A DNA stretch of 16,571 nt from contig BNUQ01000043.1 of NCBI GenBank assembly GCA_025997475.1, forward strand, positions 1-16,571, given 5' to 3'. The notes beneath the pieces are model-generated. The model searched no databases and was not told the origin of the DNA. It saw only the letters and a list, made by a program, of their open reading frames with translations. Shown in pieces: positions 1-5,784 of the stretch. Each line of letters starts with the position of its first letter. Within the stretch, counting starts at the first letter, position 1. Source of the DNA: Planctomycetales bacterium. Lineage in GTDB: Bacteria > Planctomycetota > SZUA-567. Both the position numbers and the translations under genes were made by a program.

Positions 1-240
1 AGGGCAACGCCCCAATCGTAGGCGATATGGCGCATCGTCCGATACTCGCGCAGATATTGCAACGTAATGGCGAGTTTATCGGCCACTTTTAACTTTGGCG
101 GACGCCCGCCGCGGCGGTGTTGTTGCCAGTGTTTTTTTTCGCAAGATGACGACCATCGCGGCGTAGGCGGACTTACTCACGCCGAAGAGGCGCTTGAAAT
201 CCGCGTCGCTTAACTTCTGCTGATTGGTAGGCTTTTTCAT
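1..240 (-). pseudogene. IS5-type transposase N-terminus, frame broken at an A8 run (partial)
   Basis: ATG at 240. The protein starts MKKPTNQQKLSDADFKRLFG and is followed by a helix-turn-helix-like segment. In the other copy (16333 onward) the frame continues through a basic stretch into LQYLREYRTMRHIAYDWGVA, typical of the N-terminal DNA-binding region of IS5-family transposases. Here the A run (T8 on the plus strand, 132-139) has eight bases where the right copy has seven, so frame 0 leads to an early stop near 90. Either this copy is mutated, or the family uses slippage at this run to join two frames, or it is a homopolymer error. Everything downstream of the shift is otherwise nearly identical to the right copy. 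Confidence 0.75.
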
Positions 241-308
241 GCCAACCAGTTATGCACTTTGCCACAACCACCGCAACCTATTTCTTACAACCGGTTATCG
301 AACAGGTC
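1..308 (-). mobile_element. IS5-type insertion sequence, 5' part, cut by window edge
   Basis: The element's outer end lies at 308 and its transposase reads leftward out of the window. Its terminus reads GACCTGTTCGATAACC on the minus strand, and a TA dinucleotide (309-310) follows it as the likely target duplication. The same sequence recurs inverted at 16265-16571 with four substitutions and one single-base length difference. TA target, an early poly-A run in the transposase and a short conserved terminus fit the IS427-like branch of the IS5 family, which often uses two overlapping reading frames. That assignment rests on the N-terminal protein sequence only, because the catalytic domain is outside the window. 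The element interrupts an IS630-type transposase at 311. Confidence 0.85.
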
Positions 309-310
309 TA

Positions 311-675
311 TTCACGAAAGCCGCTTTCGTCCACATAAATACGGTGTTCACGCGGCACGCGGGCGATTTGTTTCAGGTGTTTTTCGCGTTGCTCCGGCGT
401 GGCTTCGCGGTAGCGGGTCGTTTTTTTTTATGGGTAACGCCGAGCCGGTTGAGCGCGCGCCAGACCCCGCTTTCCGAGCAATGGAAGTGCGTCGCCATCT
501 CCCGCAAGTAGTCGTCAGGGTGGGCGGCGATATATTCGCGGAGTTCCGCCGTCGGTATTTTTCGCGGGACGGCGGCGCGCGGTTGCGAGCACAACGAGCC
601 GGTAGTCGCGAGTTGTTGGCGCCAATTATAGACGGTGGTGCGACCGACTTTGAAATGCTCGCAGGCGTCGCGCAT
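311..675 (-). pseudogene. IS630-family transposase remnant, frameshifted and interrupted by IS
   Basis: From ATG at 675 the first frame encodes about 100 residues: a helix-turn-helix (GRTTVYNWRQQL) and a second HTH (HCSESGVWRALNRLG), ending HKKKRPATAK. At a run of nine A on the minus strand (421-429) a shift into the neighbouring frame gives HKKKTTRYREATPEQREKHL and then HRIYVDESGF, the IS630 motif carrying the first catalytic Asp. This is one transposase split over two frames; several IS630 members are known to use slippage or frameshifting at A runs. Directly after GFRE the IS5-type copy begins at 308-310, turning GAA-TA(C/T) into GAA-TAG. The rest of the DDE domain is absent. The copy is certainly inactive; whether the A9 shift was once programmed is unknown. 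Confidence 0.85.
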
Positions 676-688
676 TGAGTTGCCGTTT

Positions 689-731
689 CCCCGAGTTACG
701 CGGCGGAAACGCCTCGCCGCTCCACTCGGGG
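689..731. repeat. GC-rich two-tier hairpin upstream of the IS630 remnant
   Basis: CCCCGAGT (689-696) pairs with ACTCGGGG (724-731), and inside it GCGGCG (700-705) pairs with CGCCGC (715-720), leaving a 9-base loop and a small internal loop. It begins 13 bases upstream of the IS630-type transposase start, so it may be part of that element's end or 5' leader. No matching partner copy is visible because the other end of the element is lost. Confidence 0.6.
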
Positions 732-743
732 TTATTCAACATT

Positions 744-765
744 AAACGCCTACGGCGTTTTTTAA
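744..765. repeat. Dispersed terminator-like hairpin, copy 1
   Basis: AAACGCC-TAC-GGCGTTT followed by more T and then AA. The identical 22-base sequence is found at 7467-7488. The 7-bp stem with a T tail resembles a rho-independent terminator on the plus strand. Exact duplication of stem, loop and tail in two non-coding gaps suggests a dispersed repeat rather than independent terminators. Confidence 0.6.
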
Positions 766-787
766 AGCCGCCACCTACAACTGTTTT

Positions 788-807
788 CCCGCCGTTAAAA
801 CGGCGGG
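788..807. repeat. Perfect palindrome, REP-like
   Basis: CCCGCCG-TTAAAA-CGGCGGG, followed by CTATTGAA. Stem, AT loop and the trailing (C)(A/T)ATTGAA resemble the right-hand hairpin of the element at 3785-3963 (CCACGCC-TTAAAA-GGCGTGG, then CAATTGAA), so it is probably a related palindromic repeat. Confidence 0.5.
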
Positions 808-842
808 CTATTGAACGTTTGCCGCGCCGAGCGCATTTTCAA

Positions 843-866
843 TCGGCGGCAATAAATTGCCGCCGA
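843..866 (-). terminator. Hairpin downstream of the nucleotide-sugar dehydrogenase gene
   Basis: Perfect 11-bp arms TCGGCGGCAAT (843-853) and ATTGCCGCCGA (856-866) with a two-base loop lie 35 bases beyond the stop codon at 901. There is no T tract on the minus strand (it continues TTGAAAATG), so intrinsic termination is uncertain. It may instead stabilise the transcript 3' end or be another palindromic repeat. Confidence 0.4.
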
Positions 867-900
867 AAACCGCCCGCCGCCACACTTGCCCGCCAACGAC

Positions 901-2235
901 CTACGCTTTCACCACCGTCGCCTTGACGCCTTTGACGCCCGCCATCGCGTTGCGCGTGTCGATGATGAGTTTGGCGTTTTTGCCGACCAACTCGTAATCG
1001 ACGCCGCTGTGCGCCGTCGCGATAATTACCGCGTCGTATTTCGCCACGCTCGCCGCCGTGCAGGGCGACGACGACAGCGTGAAATCATACGACCGCGTCT
1101 TTTTCAGTTTCGGAATAAACGGGTCGTGATAGTCAACTTTCGCGTCTTGTTTTTTCAGCAAATCCAGCAATTTCCAACTCGGACTTTCGCGGTCGTCGTC
1201 CACGTCTTTTTTGTAGGCGAAGCCGAGGATTAAAATTTTACTGCCGCCGACGCTCTTTTTGACTTTGTTCAGCGCGCCCGCCAAGCGCCCGACCACATAC
1301 TCCGGCATCGCGCGGTTGATTTCGCCGGACAATTCGATAAAGCGCGTGGCGCAGTCGTATTCGCGCGCCTTCCACGTCAAATAGAACGGGTCAATCGGAA
1401 TGCAGTGTCCGCCCAAGCCCGGACCGGGATAAAACGGCGTGAAGCCGAACGGCTTGGTGCGGGCGGCGGCGATGACTTCCCACACGTCGATGCCCATTTT
1501 GTCGAAAACGATTTTCAATTCGTTGACCAACGCGATGTTGACGCCGCGGAAAATGTTTTCCAACAATTTCGTCGCTTCGGCGACCTCCGGCGACGACGCA
1601 AAAACCAAATTCGGCGTTACGCGCTGATACAACGCGCCGGCGATTTCCGCGCAGTCCTTGGTCAAGCCGCCGATGACTTTCGGCGTGTTGGCGAGCGAGT
1701 GTTCGGGATTGCCGGGGTCTTCGCGCTCCGGCGAAAACGCCAGAAAAAAATCCTTGCCGACTTTCAGGTCGGGGCGCTTTTCCAACAGCGCCGGCAAAAT
1801 CACCTCGCGCGTCGTGCCGGGATACGTCGTGCTTTCCAGCACAATCAACTGCCCGCGCCGGACGGCTTCCGCGACCAACGCGACCGTGCTTTTGATGTAT
1901 TGCAGGTCCGGTTCGAGATGCTCGGTCAGCGGCGTCGGCACGCAAATAACCACCAAATCCGCGGCGTGCAGACGGGTGAAATCGGAAGTGGCGCTACAAT
2001 TTTTCCGGTCGGTGATTTCGCGAATTTGCGCGGCGGGCAGGTGTTTGATGTAGGATTTACCGGCGTTAATCGCATCGACTTTGTCGTTGTCGATGTCGAA
2101 ACCGGTTACCGGCAAACCGGCTTTGGCGAAAGCAATCGCCAGCGGCAAACCGACATATCCCAAACCGATAACGCCGACGCGCGCGCGATTAGAACTGATT
2201 TTCTTCAGCAAATCGGCGCCAATAGAACTGTTCAT
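901..2235 (-). CDS. Nucleotide-sugar dehydrogenase (UDP-GlcNAc/UDP-ManNAc 6-dehydrogenase, WbpA/WecC type)
   Basis: 444 residues, full length for the UDP-glucose/GDP-mannose dehydrogenase family. These cytosolic enzymes oxidise C6 of a UDP-sugar to the uronic acid in two NAD-dependent steps, feeding surface polysaccharide or O-antigen synthesis. Visible motifs: Rossmann GVIGLGYVGLP (residues 21-31), VLESTTYPG (132-140), FSPEREDPGN (168-177), the catalytic Cys278 within GPGLGGHCIPIDPFY, and GFAYKKDVDDDRESPSW (338-354) opening the C-terminal UDP-binding domain. FSPERxDPGN and AYKKDVDD favour the WbpA/WecC (N-acetylhexosamine) branch over UDP-glucose dehydrogenase; the exact substrate cannot be read from sequence. 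Start ATG at 2235 is preceded by AAGGGA and five bases. It lies 109 bp downstream of the TPR-like gene on the same strand. No sugar-pathway partner is present in the window. Confidence 0.93.
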   Translation of the reverse strand: MNSSIGADLLKKISSNRARVGVIGLGYVGLPLAIAFAKAGLPVTGFDIDNDKVDAINAGKSYIKHLPAAQIREITDRKNCSATSDFTRLHAADLVVICVPTPLTEHLEPDLQYIKSTVALVAEAVRRGQLIVLESTTYPGTTREVILPALLEKRPDLKVGKDFFLAFSPEREDPGNPEHSLANTPKVIGGLTKDCAEIAGALYQRVTPNLVFASSPEVAEATKLLENIFRGVNIALVNELKIVFDKMGIDVWEVIAAARTKPFGFTPFYPGPGLGGHCIPIDPFYLTWKAREYDCATRFIELSGEINRAMPEYVVGRLAGALNKVKKSVGGSKILILGFAYKKDVDDDRESPSWKLLDLLKKQDAKVDYHDPFIPKLKKTRSYDFTLSSSPCTAASVAKYDAVIIATAHSGVDYELVGKNAKLIIDTRNAMAGVKGVKATVVKA

Positions 2236-2293
2236 AAATATCCCTTTCGGTTACGACAGCGAACTCAATAGCAGTCATTTGTTTAGAAAGAAT

Positions 2294-2330
2294 GATTTAT
2301 CAAAATTGCGCGAAGCGATTTTTGATAATC
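2294..2330 (-). terminator. Imperfect hairpin between TPR-like gene and dehydrogenase gene
   Basis: TATCAAAATTGC and GCGATTTTTGATA face each other around GCGAAG. On the minus strand the second arm carries TTTT but then continues GATAAATC, so it could weakly terminate or attenuate transcription leaving the upstream gene. There is no strong uninterrupted T tail. Confidence 0.35.
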
Positions 2331-2344
2331 AAACGCCAAAATTT

Positions 2345-3292
2345 TTAGTTCGTTTTCGGCAGTTTCGCCAACGTCGCGGCGGCGATTTCCGCGTTGGGCG
2401 AAGCGGCGCCGTCAAGATTGCCGACGATTTTCAGATACGCGGTCAGATATTCGCGGGCGCGGGCGGCGTCGGCGGCGAGTAGCGGCAAACCCTCCGCCGG
2501 CGTGGCGTAATACATCCCCAAATTGAAAAACGGGTCGGGCAATTTCGCCCCGTTCAGCGACGAAAATTCGGTCGCTTTTTCCCAGTCCGCCAACGCCTTT
2601 TTACTGTTGATTTCCCAATTGTCGCGGTCAACCAAATACGCCGGACTGCTGTAAATCAGCGCGCGCAGATTATACGCCTCGGCGCTTTTGGCGCTAATCA
2701 ACAGCACTTCGTCGAGGGTCGCCAGCGCCTCGCCGTAACGCCGGCATTTCGCGAAAATTTCGGCTTTCAACAACCGCAACGATTCGCTTTGCGGCGAAAT
2801 CGCCAAGCCCGTCGCCAGCGCGTCCAACGCGGGTTGCAGTTCTTCCGGCGGCGGCGAAAAACCGTCAGCGTCGGCGAAATTCAAGCGATAGCGCGTTTGC
2901 AGTTCGCCGAAGCGGGCGAGCGCCAATCCGTAAGCCGCCTCGGAAATGCGGGGCTTGAAATAATCAATGCCGTCGCGTTTTTGGGTCTTTTCGTTGTCGG
3001 CGAAAATCCGCACCGGCAAGACGCGCCGCCGCGAATTTATCGGCAGTTCGCGCCACTTCTCGTTGGCGGCAATATCGTTCGCCTGCGCCGTTTTCAGGGC
3101 TTCGGCAAAACCGGTTTCGGCGCGGCGATATTCGCCTTGCAGATAAAATTTCGCCGCGTCTTCGAGTTGCGTCAACAACGGTTTTTCCGCGGCGAGCAAC
3201 CACCCCTGATAATCGGGACGGCGAAAATAAAAAACGCCCGCCGCCAGCCCCGCCAACAGCAGGAATATCACCCAATAGCGCTTTTTACCCAT
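2345..3292 (-). CDS. Membrane-anchored TPR-like protein of unknown function
   Basis: 315 residues. A basic N-terminus (MGKKRYW) is followed by one hydrophobic segment (about residues 7-22, WVIFLLLAGLAAGVFYF), so the protein is probably anchored with the bulk outside the cytoplasm. The remainder is helical and has TPR-like repeats: AAKFYLQGEYRRAETGFAEAL (46-66), LLKAEIFAKCRRYGEALATLDEVLLIS (174-200), and a further unit around AEAYNLRALIYSS (204-216). The combination suggests a scaffold in an envelope or polysaccharide assembly, but no specific family is recognised. Start ATG at 3292 follows AGGGA with seven intervening bases. A promoter-like sequence lies about 45 bases upstream. The neighbouring sugar dehydrogenase hints at an envelope role, but the 109-bp gap with a hairpin weakens an operon argument. 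Confidence 0.8.
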   Translation of the reverse strand: MGKKRYWVIFLLLAGLAAGVFYFRRPDYQGWLLAAEKPLLTQLEDAAKFYLQGEYRRAETGFAEALKTAQANDIAANEKWRELPINSRRRVLPVRIFADNEKTQKRDGIDYFKPRISEAAYGLALARFGELQTRYRLNFADADGFSPPPEELQPALDALATGLAISPQSESLRLLKAEIFAKCRRYGEALATLDEVLLISAKSAEAYNLRALIYSSPAYLVDRDNWEINSKKALADWEKATEFSSLNGAKLPDPFFNLGMYYATPAEGLPLLAADAARAREYLTAYLKIVGNLDGAASPNAEIAAATLAKLPKTN

Positions 3293-3336
3293 CGCGATTC
3301 CCTAATTGTGCTCACGCCCGACGCGAAAAGTGCGGG

Positions 3337-3364
3337 ATTTTATTTTGCCGGCGGCAATAGTCAA
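3337..3364 (-). promoter_or_regulatory. Promoter with palindromic spacer for the TPR-like gene
   Basis: On the minus strand TTGACT (3364-3359), a 16-bp spacer and TAAAAT (3342-3337) form a good sigma-70-type promoter ending about 45 bases before the start codon. The spacer contains the palindrome TTGCCG-G-CGGCAA (3345-3357, as read on plus), placed where a repressor would bind. The operator role is inference. Confidence 0.5.
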
Positions 3365-3392
3365 AGGGACGCGGTCCCGACGCGGATTAGAC

Positions 3393-3610
3393 GCGGATTT
3401 TATCCGCATTAACGCCGCTTGACTTGCCGCGCCGTTTGCTTAAATTGACGAAGTTTTGCCGTGGCGGGGGCGCTCTTCCGACTGCGGTTTTGGCGGCGCT
3501 CGCGCCGCCGTCGCGCGAGCGGAAATTTCGCTTCGCCGCCTAAACGAGCGCGCAACACGACATTCCGGCATTTTTTCAATGCACACGTCTGTGGCGCACT
3601 CCGTTGTCAA
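3393..3610. other. Gene-free stretch with small hairpins
   Basis: Part of the 733-base gap between the divergent TPR-like gene and infC. It holds GCGGAT-TTT-ATCCGC (3393-3407) within GACGCGG direct repeats and GGCGGCGC-TC-GCGCCGCC (3492-3509). Neither hairpin has a T tail. No convincing reading frame or promoter for infC was seen. Confidence 0.4.
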
Positions 3611-3661
3611 TTAAAAATTACGAATTGCGGTTAAATGGCGGCGACCAACCGTAATTTTTAA
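3611..3661. repeat. AT-rich inverted repeat, copy A
   Basis: TTAAAAATTACG (3611-3622) and CGTAATTTTTAA (3650-3661) are perfect 12-bp arms around a 27-base loop. Similar arms occur at 5202-5283, 5665-5784 and 11189-11235, always between genes. Confidence 0.65.
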
Positions 3662-3664
3662 CTG

Positions 3665-3784
3665 AAGTTACGCGCAAAAATAAGAAATTTCCACCGCCCG
3701 GTTGCCAAAGGCGCGCGCGGTAAAAACCGTCGTATTGGGCGCGACTTATTCGCCTTCGCGGTGAAAAACATCTAAAAAAATCCG
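3665..3784. repeat. Dispersed hairpin-type repeat, copy 1 (companion of the 3785 element)
   Basis: This matches 14141-14255 over almost its whole length: AATAAGAAATTT, then ACCGCC, GCCAAAGGCGCGCG, and TCGCCTTCGCGGTGAAAAA, CATCTAAAAAA, TCCG. The ends ACCGC and GCGGT are inverted, so each copy can fold. Both copies sit immediately left of the same palindromic element. Differences are scattered substitutions and short indels, consistent with an old duplication. Confidence 0.7.
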
Positions 3785-3963
3785 CTCTATTCAATTGCCA
3801 CGCCCTTTAGGGCGTGGTCGGCGTTTTTTTAGAAATGGGCTTTAGCCCAAATAACGATTCGGCTAAAGCCGATTGAAGAGACCACATTTTTTATTTGGGC
3901 TAAAGCCCGTTTATTTTTTTTGTCCGCGCACCACGCCTTAAAAGGCGTGGCAATTGAATAGAG
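3785..3963. repeat. Nested-palindrome element (BIME/MITE-like), complete copy
   Basis: Terminal inverted repeats of 20 bp (CTCTATTCAATTGCCACGCC at 3785-3804, its complement at 3944-3963) each run into a hairpin (CCACGCCC-TTTA-GGGCGTGG at 3798-3817; CCACGCC-TTAAAA-GGCGTGG at 3931-3950). Inside is a second perfect 18-bp inverted repeat (3837-3854 and 3891-3908), whose arms are themselves palindromic (GGGCTTTAGCCC). At the centre is TCGGCT-AA-AGCCGA (3859-3872). A right half recurs at 6762-6891 and a left half at 14256-14322. It ends 62 bases before the infC start. There is no coding capacity; it is either a non-autonomous transposon or a REP-type composite mobilised in trans. Confidence 0.8.
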
Positions 3964-4012
3964 ACCGGCGCGTAACGTGAGTTTCTAATTCTTAATTCTT
4001 AATTGTTCTTGC

Positions 4013-4018
4013 GGAGGG
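4013..4018 (+). promoter_or_regulatory. Shine-Dalgarno site that fixes an AUU start for infC
   Basis: GGAGGG lies seven bases upstream of ATT at 4026. The first ATG in the frame (4095) has no such site and would delete the conserved N-terminal strand of IF3. Confidence 0.8.
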
Positions 4019-4025
4019 AGAAGCC

Positions 4026-4718
4026 ATTAACACTAACACCGGCAGTAAAAGCAAAAAGACGCGCCTGAATTTAGAAATTCGCGGCGCGAAGGAAGTGCGG
4101 TTGGTCGATGAAGACGGCGCGATGGTCGGGATTGTCCCGTTTGAGCAGGCGCTCGCGCGCGCCCGCAAAGCCGAACTTGACCTGTGCGAAATATCGCCCA
4201 CCGCCAAGCCGCCCGTGTGCCGCATTATGGACTACGGCAAGCACCTCTATCAGCAAAAAAAGAAGGAACACGAAGCCGAGCGCAAACGCCAGACCCAAGA
4301 GCAAAAACAATTGCGTCTGCGGAGTTTTCGCATTGATAAACACGACCTCGAAATCAAGGTCAAACAAACGCGGCAGTTCATCGAAAACGGCGACCAAGTG
4401 TTGTTCACGCTACAATTTCGCGCCCGCGAAAACGACCGCCCGGAAATGGGGCGCGACGTGTTGCTCGGCATCGCCAAAGCCGTCGCCGACGTGGCGCAAA
4501 TTTCGTCGAAGCCGAACAAAGAAGGCAAGCGGATGACGATGTTGCTGACGCCGGTGCCGAATATCGCCACCGTCGTCGCCAAACTCCGCGCCGAACGCGA
4601 ACGCCTCGCCAAAGAAAAAGGCATCACGCTTGAACCGGAAGTCCTGCCCGAAGACGACAGCAACGCGCCGGACGACGACGATGACGACGAAAAAAGCGAC
4701 GACGGCAAGGCGGAATAA
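4026..4718 (+). CDS. infC: Translation initiation factor IF-3
   Basis: IF3 binds the 30S subunit, keeps it apart from 50S and proofreads the start codon and initiator tRNA. From ATT at 4026 the product is 230 residues. The N-domain includes LNLEIRGAKEVRLVDEDG, IVPFEQALARA and the signature PPVCRIMDYGKHLYQQKKK. A Lys/Glu-rich linker follows, then the C-domain (FRIDKHDLEIKVKQTRQFIENGDQV). The tail after about residue 205 is an acidic extension (EDDSNAPDDDDDDEKSDDGKAE) beyond the usual ~180-residue length. The AUU start, opposite the GGAGGG site, is the rare codon known in Escherichia coli infC, where IF3 represses its own translation by rejecting non-standard starts; the same autoregulation is likely here. 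rpmI and rplT follow, the conserved order. Confidence 0.96.
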   Translation: MNTNTGSKSKKTRLNLEIRGAKEVRLVDEDGAMVGIVPFEQALARARKAELDLCEISPTAKPPVCRIMDYGKHLYQQKKKEHEAERKRQTQEQKQLRLRSFRIDKHDLEIKVKQTRQFIENGDQVLFTLQFRARENDRPEMGRDVLLGIAKAVADVAQISSKPNKEGKRMTMLLTPVPNIATVVAKLRAERERLAKEKGITLEPEVLPEDDSNAPDDDDDDEKSDDGKAE

Positions 4719-4771
4719 AAAAGAATCTATCCACGAATTTTCACGAAGTTAGACGAATCGGAAGCCGGAGA

Positions 4772-4863
4772 TTTCTCACAGAGCCACAGCGGCACGGAGA
4801 AAGAAAAGAGAAGAAATTAATTTCTTTATTTCTCTCGATGGAACGCTGTGCCTCGGTGAGAAA
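4772..4863. repeat. Long imperfect hairpin between infC and rpmI
   Basis: A 92-base near-palindrome. TTTCTCACAGAGCCACAGCG (from 4772) faces CGCTGTGCCTCGGTGAGAAA (to 4863), and the centre is the perfect palindrome AAGAAATTAATTTCTT (4811-4826). It occupies the 271-base gap before rpmI, the region where L20 autorepression acts in Escherichia coli. Its sequence, however, resembles dispersed CACAGAG/CTGTG repeats of environmental genomes rather than an rRNA mimic. It may be a processing or attenuation site, or simply a repeat insertion. Confidence 0.65.
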
Positions 4864-4989
4864 CAAAAAATTGGGAAAGCGCACTAACCTTCGCTTCGCT
4901 CGGTTGCGTGAAAATCGGTTTAATTTCGTGCTAACTTTCGTAGAGAAGTCCTTTGCTTCATTGAATCAAATCTAAAACAGGAGATAAAA

Positions 4990-5184
4990 ATGGGAAAGCA
5001 GAAACCTTGTAAAGCGCTCGTGCGGCGGGTGCGCGTTACGAAAAACGGCAAAGTCGTCGCCAAACCGTGCGGCTCGGTGCACCGCCGCGCCGTCAAAAGT
5101 CCGAAGCGCCGGCGCCAACTCCGCCGCGTCCACGTCCTCGACAACAACGCCGCGAAAATCATCAAGAAAATGCTGGTGCTGTAA
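4990..5184 (+). CDS. rpmI: 50S ribosomal protein bL35
   Basis: 64 residues, the usual size for bL35, a late-assembling 50S protein. It is very basic, starting MGKQKPCKALVRRVRVTKNGK and followed by HRRAVKSPKRRRQLRRVHVLDNN, which matches the bL35 pattern of a conserved K/R-rich core after a short strand. ATG at 4990 follows AGGAGATAAAA, the same leader as rplT. It lies between infC and rplT as in most bacteria. The gap to infC is large (271 bases) and contains a long hairpin, so separate expression or processing is possible. Confidence 0.92.
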   Translation: MGKQKPCKALVRRVRVTKNGKVVAKPCGSVHRRAVKSPKRRRQLRRVHVLDNNAAKIIKKMLVL

Positions 5185-5201
5185 GTCAATTAACAATTGA
5201 C

Positions 5202-5283
5202 AATTAAAAATTAACAATTTTAGCCCTTGTTAATTTGTCGTCAAACTCCGCAGTTGTTAATTGTAAATTGTTAATTTTTAATT
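5202..5283. repeat. AT-rich inverted repeat between rpmI and rplT, copy B
   Basis: Perfect 19-bp arms (AATTAAAAATTAACAATTT at 5202-5220, its complement at 5265-5283) enclose a 44-base loop containing TCAAACTCCGC. The loop motif recurs in the copy at 5665-5784. It would form a strong hairpin in the rpmI-rplT mRNA 20 bases before the rplT start. Confidence 0.75.
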
Positions 5284-5303
5284 CTTAAAATGAGGAGATA
5301 AAA

Positions 5304-5660
5304 ATGTCCCGTTCGACCTACGGCGTCGCTCGCCATCATAAGAAAAAACGTTTGTTCAAACGCGCCAAAGGAATGATTGGCGGGCGGAGCAAACTCTACC
5401 GCGTCGCCAAACACTCGGTCTTGAAAGCCGAACGGTTCGCCACCCGCGACCGCCGCGCGCGCAAGGGCGAATTTCGCCGGTTGTGGATTACCCGCATCAG
5501 CGCCGCCTTGCTTGACCATAACCTCAATTACAGTCGCTTCATCGACGGTCTGAAAAAAGCCGGCATCACGCTCGACCGCAAAGTCCTCTCGGAATTGGCA
5601 ATCAGCAATCCGGCGGAATTCGGGCAGGTCGTCGAACAAGCCAAAGCCGCGTTGAAATAA
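5304..5660 (+). CDS. rplT: 50S ribosomal protein bL20
   Basis: 118 residues, full length. bL20 binds 23S rRNA early in 50S assembly and in several bacteria represses its own operon. Visible family features: MSRSTYGVARHHKKKRLFKRAKGMIGGRSKLYRVA at the basic N-terminus (helical, rRNA-binding), RRARKGEFRRLWITRISAA (about 49-68), LNYSRFIDGLKKAGITLDRKVLSELAI (79-105) and a C-terminal helix. ATG at 5304 is preceded by GAGGAGATAAAA. It lies 119 bases after rpmI with an AT-rich inverted repeat between. The next gene is a thioredoxin-like lipoprotein instead of the common pheS. Confidence 0.96.
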   Translation: MSRSTYGVARHHKKKRLFKRAKGMIGGRSKLYRVAKHSVLKAERFATRDRRARKGEFRRLWITRISAALLDHNLNYSRFIDGLKKAGITLDRKVLSELAISNPAEFGQVVEQAKAALK

Positions 5661-5664
5661 AGAG

Positions 5665-5784
5665 CAATTAAAAATTAAAAATTACGAATTAAAAATTGTG
5701 GCGGTTGCTTGTCAGGTTCGCGTCGCGGGCGCTTGCGGATTGGTTAATCAAACTCCGCCGTTTTTAATTTGTAATTTTTAATTG
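5665..5784. repeat. AT-rich inverted repeat after rplT, copy C
   Basis: CAATTAAAAATTA with a second AAAATTACGAATTAAAAATTG unit (5665-5698) opposes TTTTTAATTTGTAATTTTTA-ATTG (5761-5784). The loop holds ATCAAACTCCGCCG, matching the loop core of copy B. It lies between rplT and the lipoprotein gene and could act as a bidirectional terminator or mRNA-stabilising hairpin. Confidence 0.65.

Noticed and set aside
259..678. Plus-strand frame over the IS junction at the left end
   Set aside because: It runs antisense through two different transposase fragments and the IS border; not a gene.
1405..2271. Long plus-strand open frame opposite the sugar dehydrogenase
   Set aside because: It is Arg/Gln-rich, matches no family and is antisense to a well-supported enzyme; a GC-bias shadow.
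3785..3963. Possible CRISPR or tRNA-like structure because of regular hairpins
   Set aside because: There are no equal-length spacers or array, no cas genes, and the arms form nested palindromes rather than a cloverleaf.
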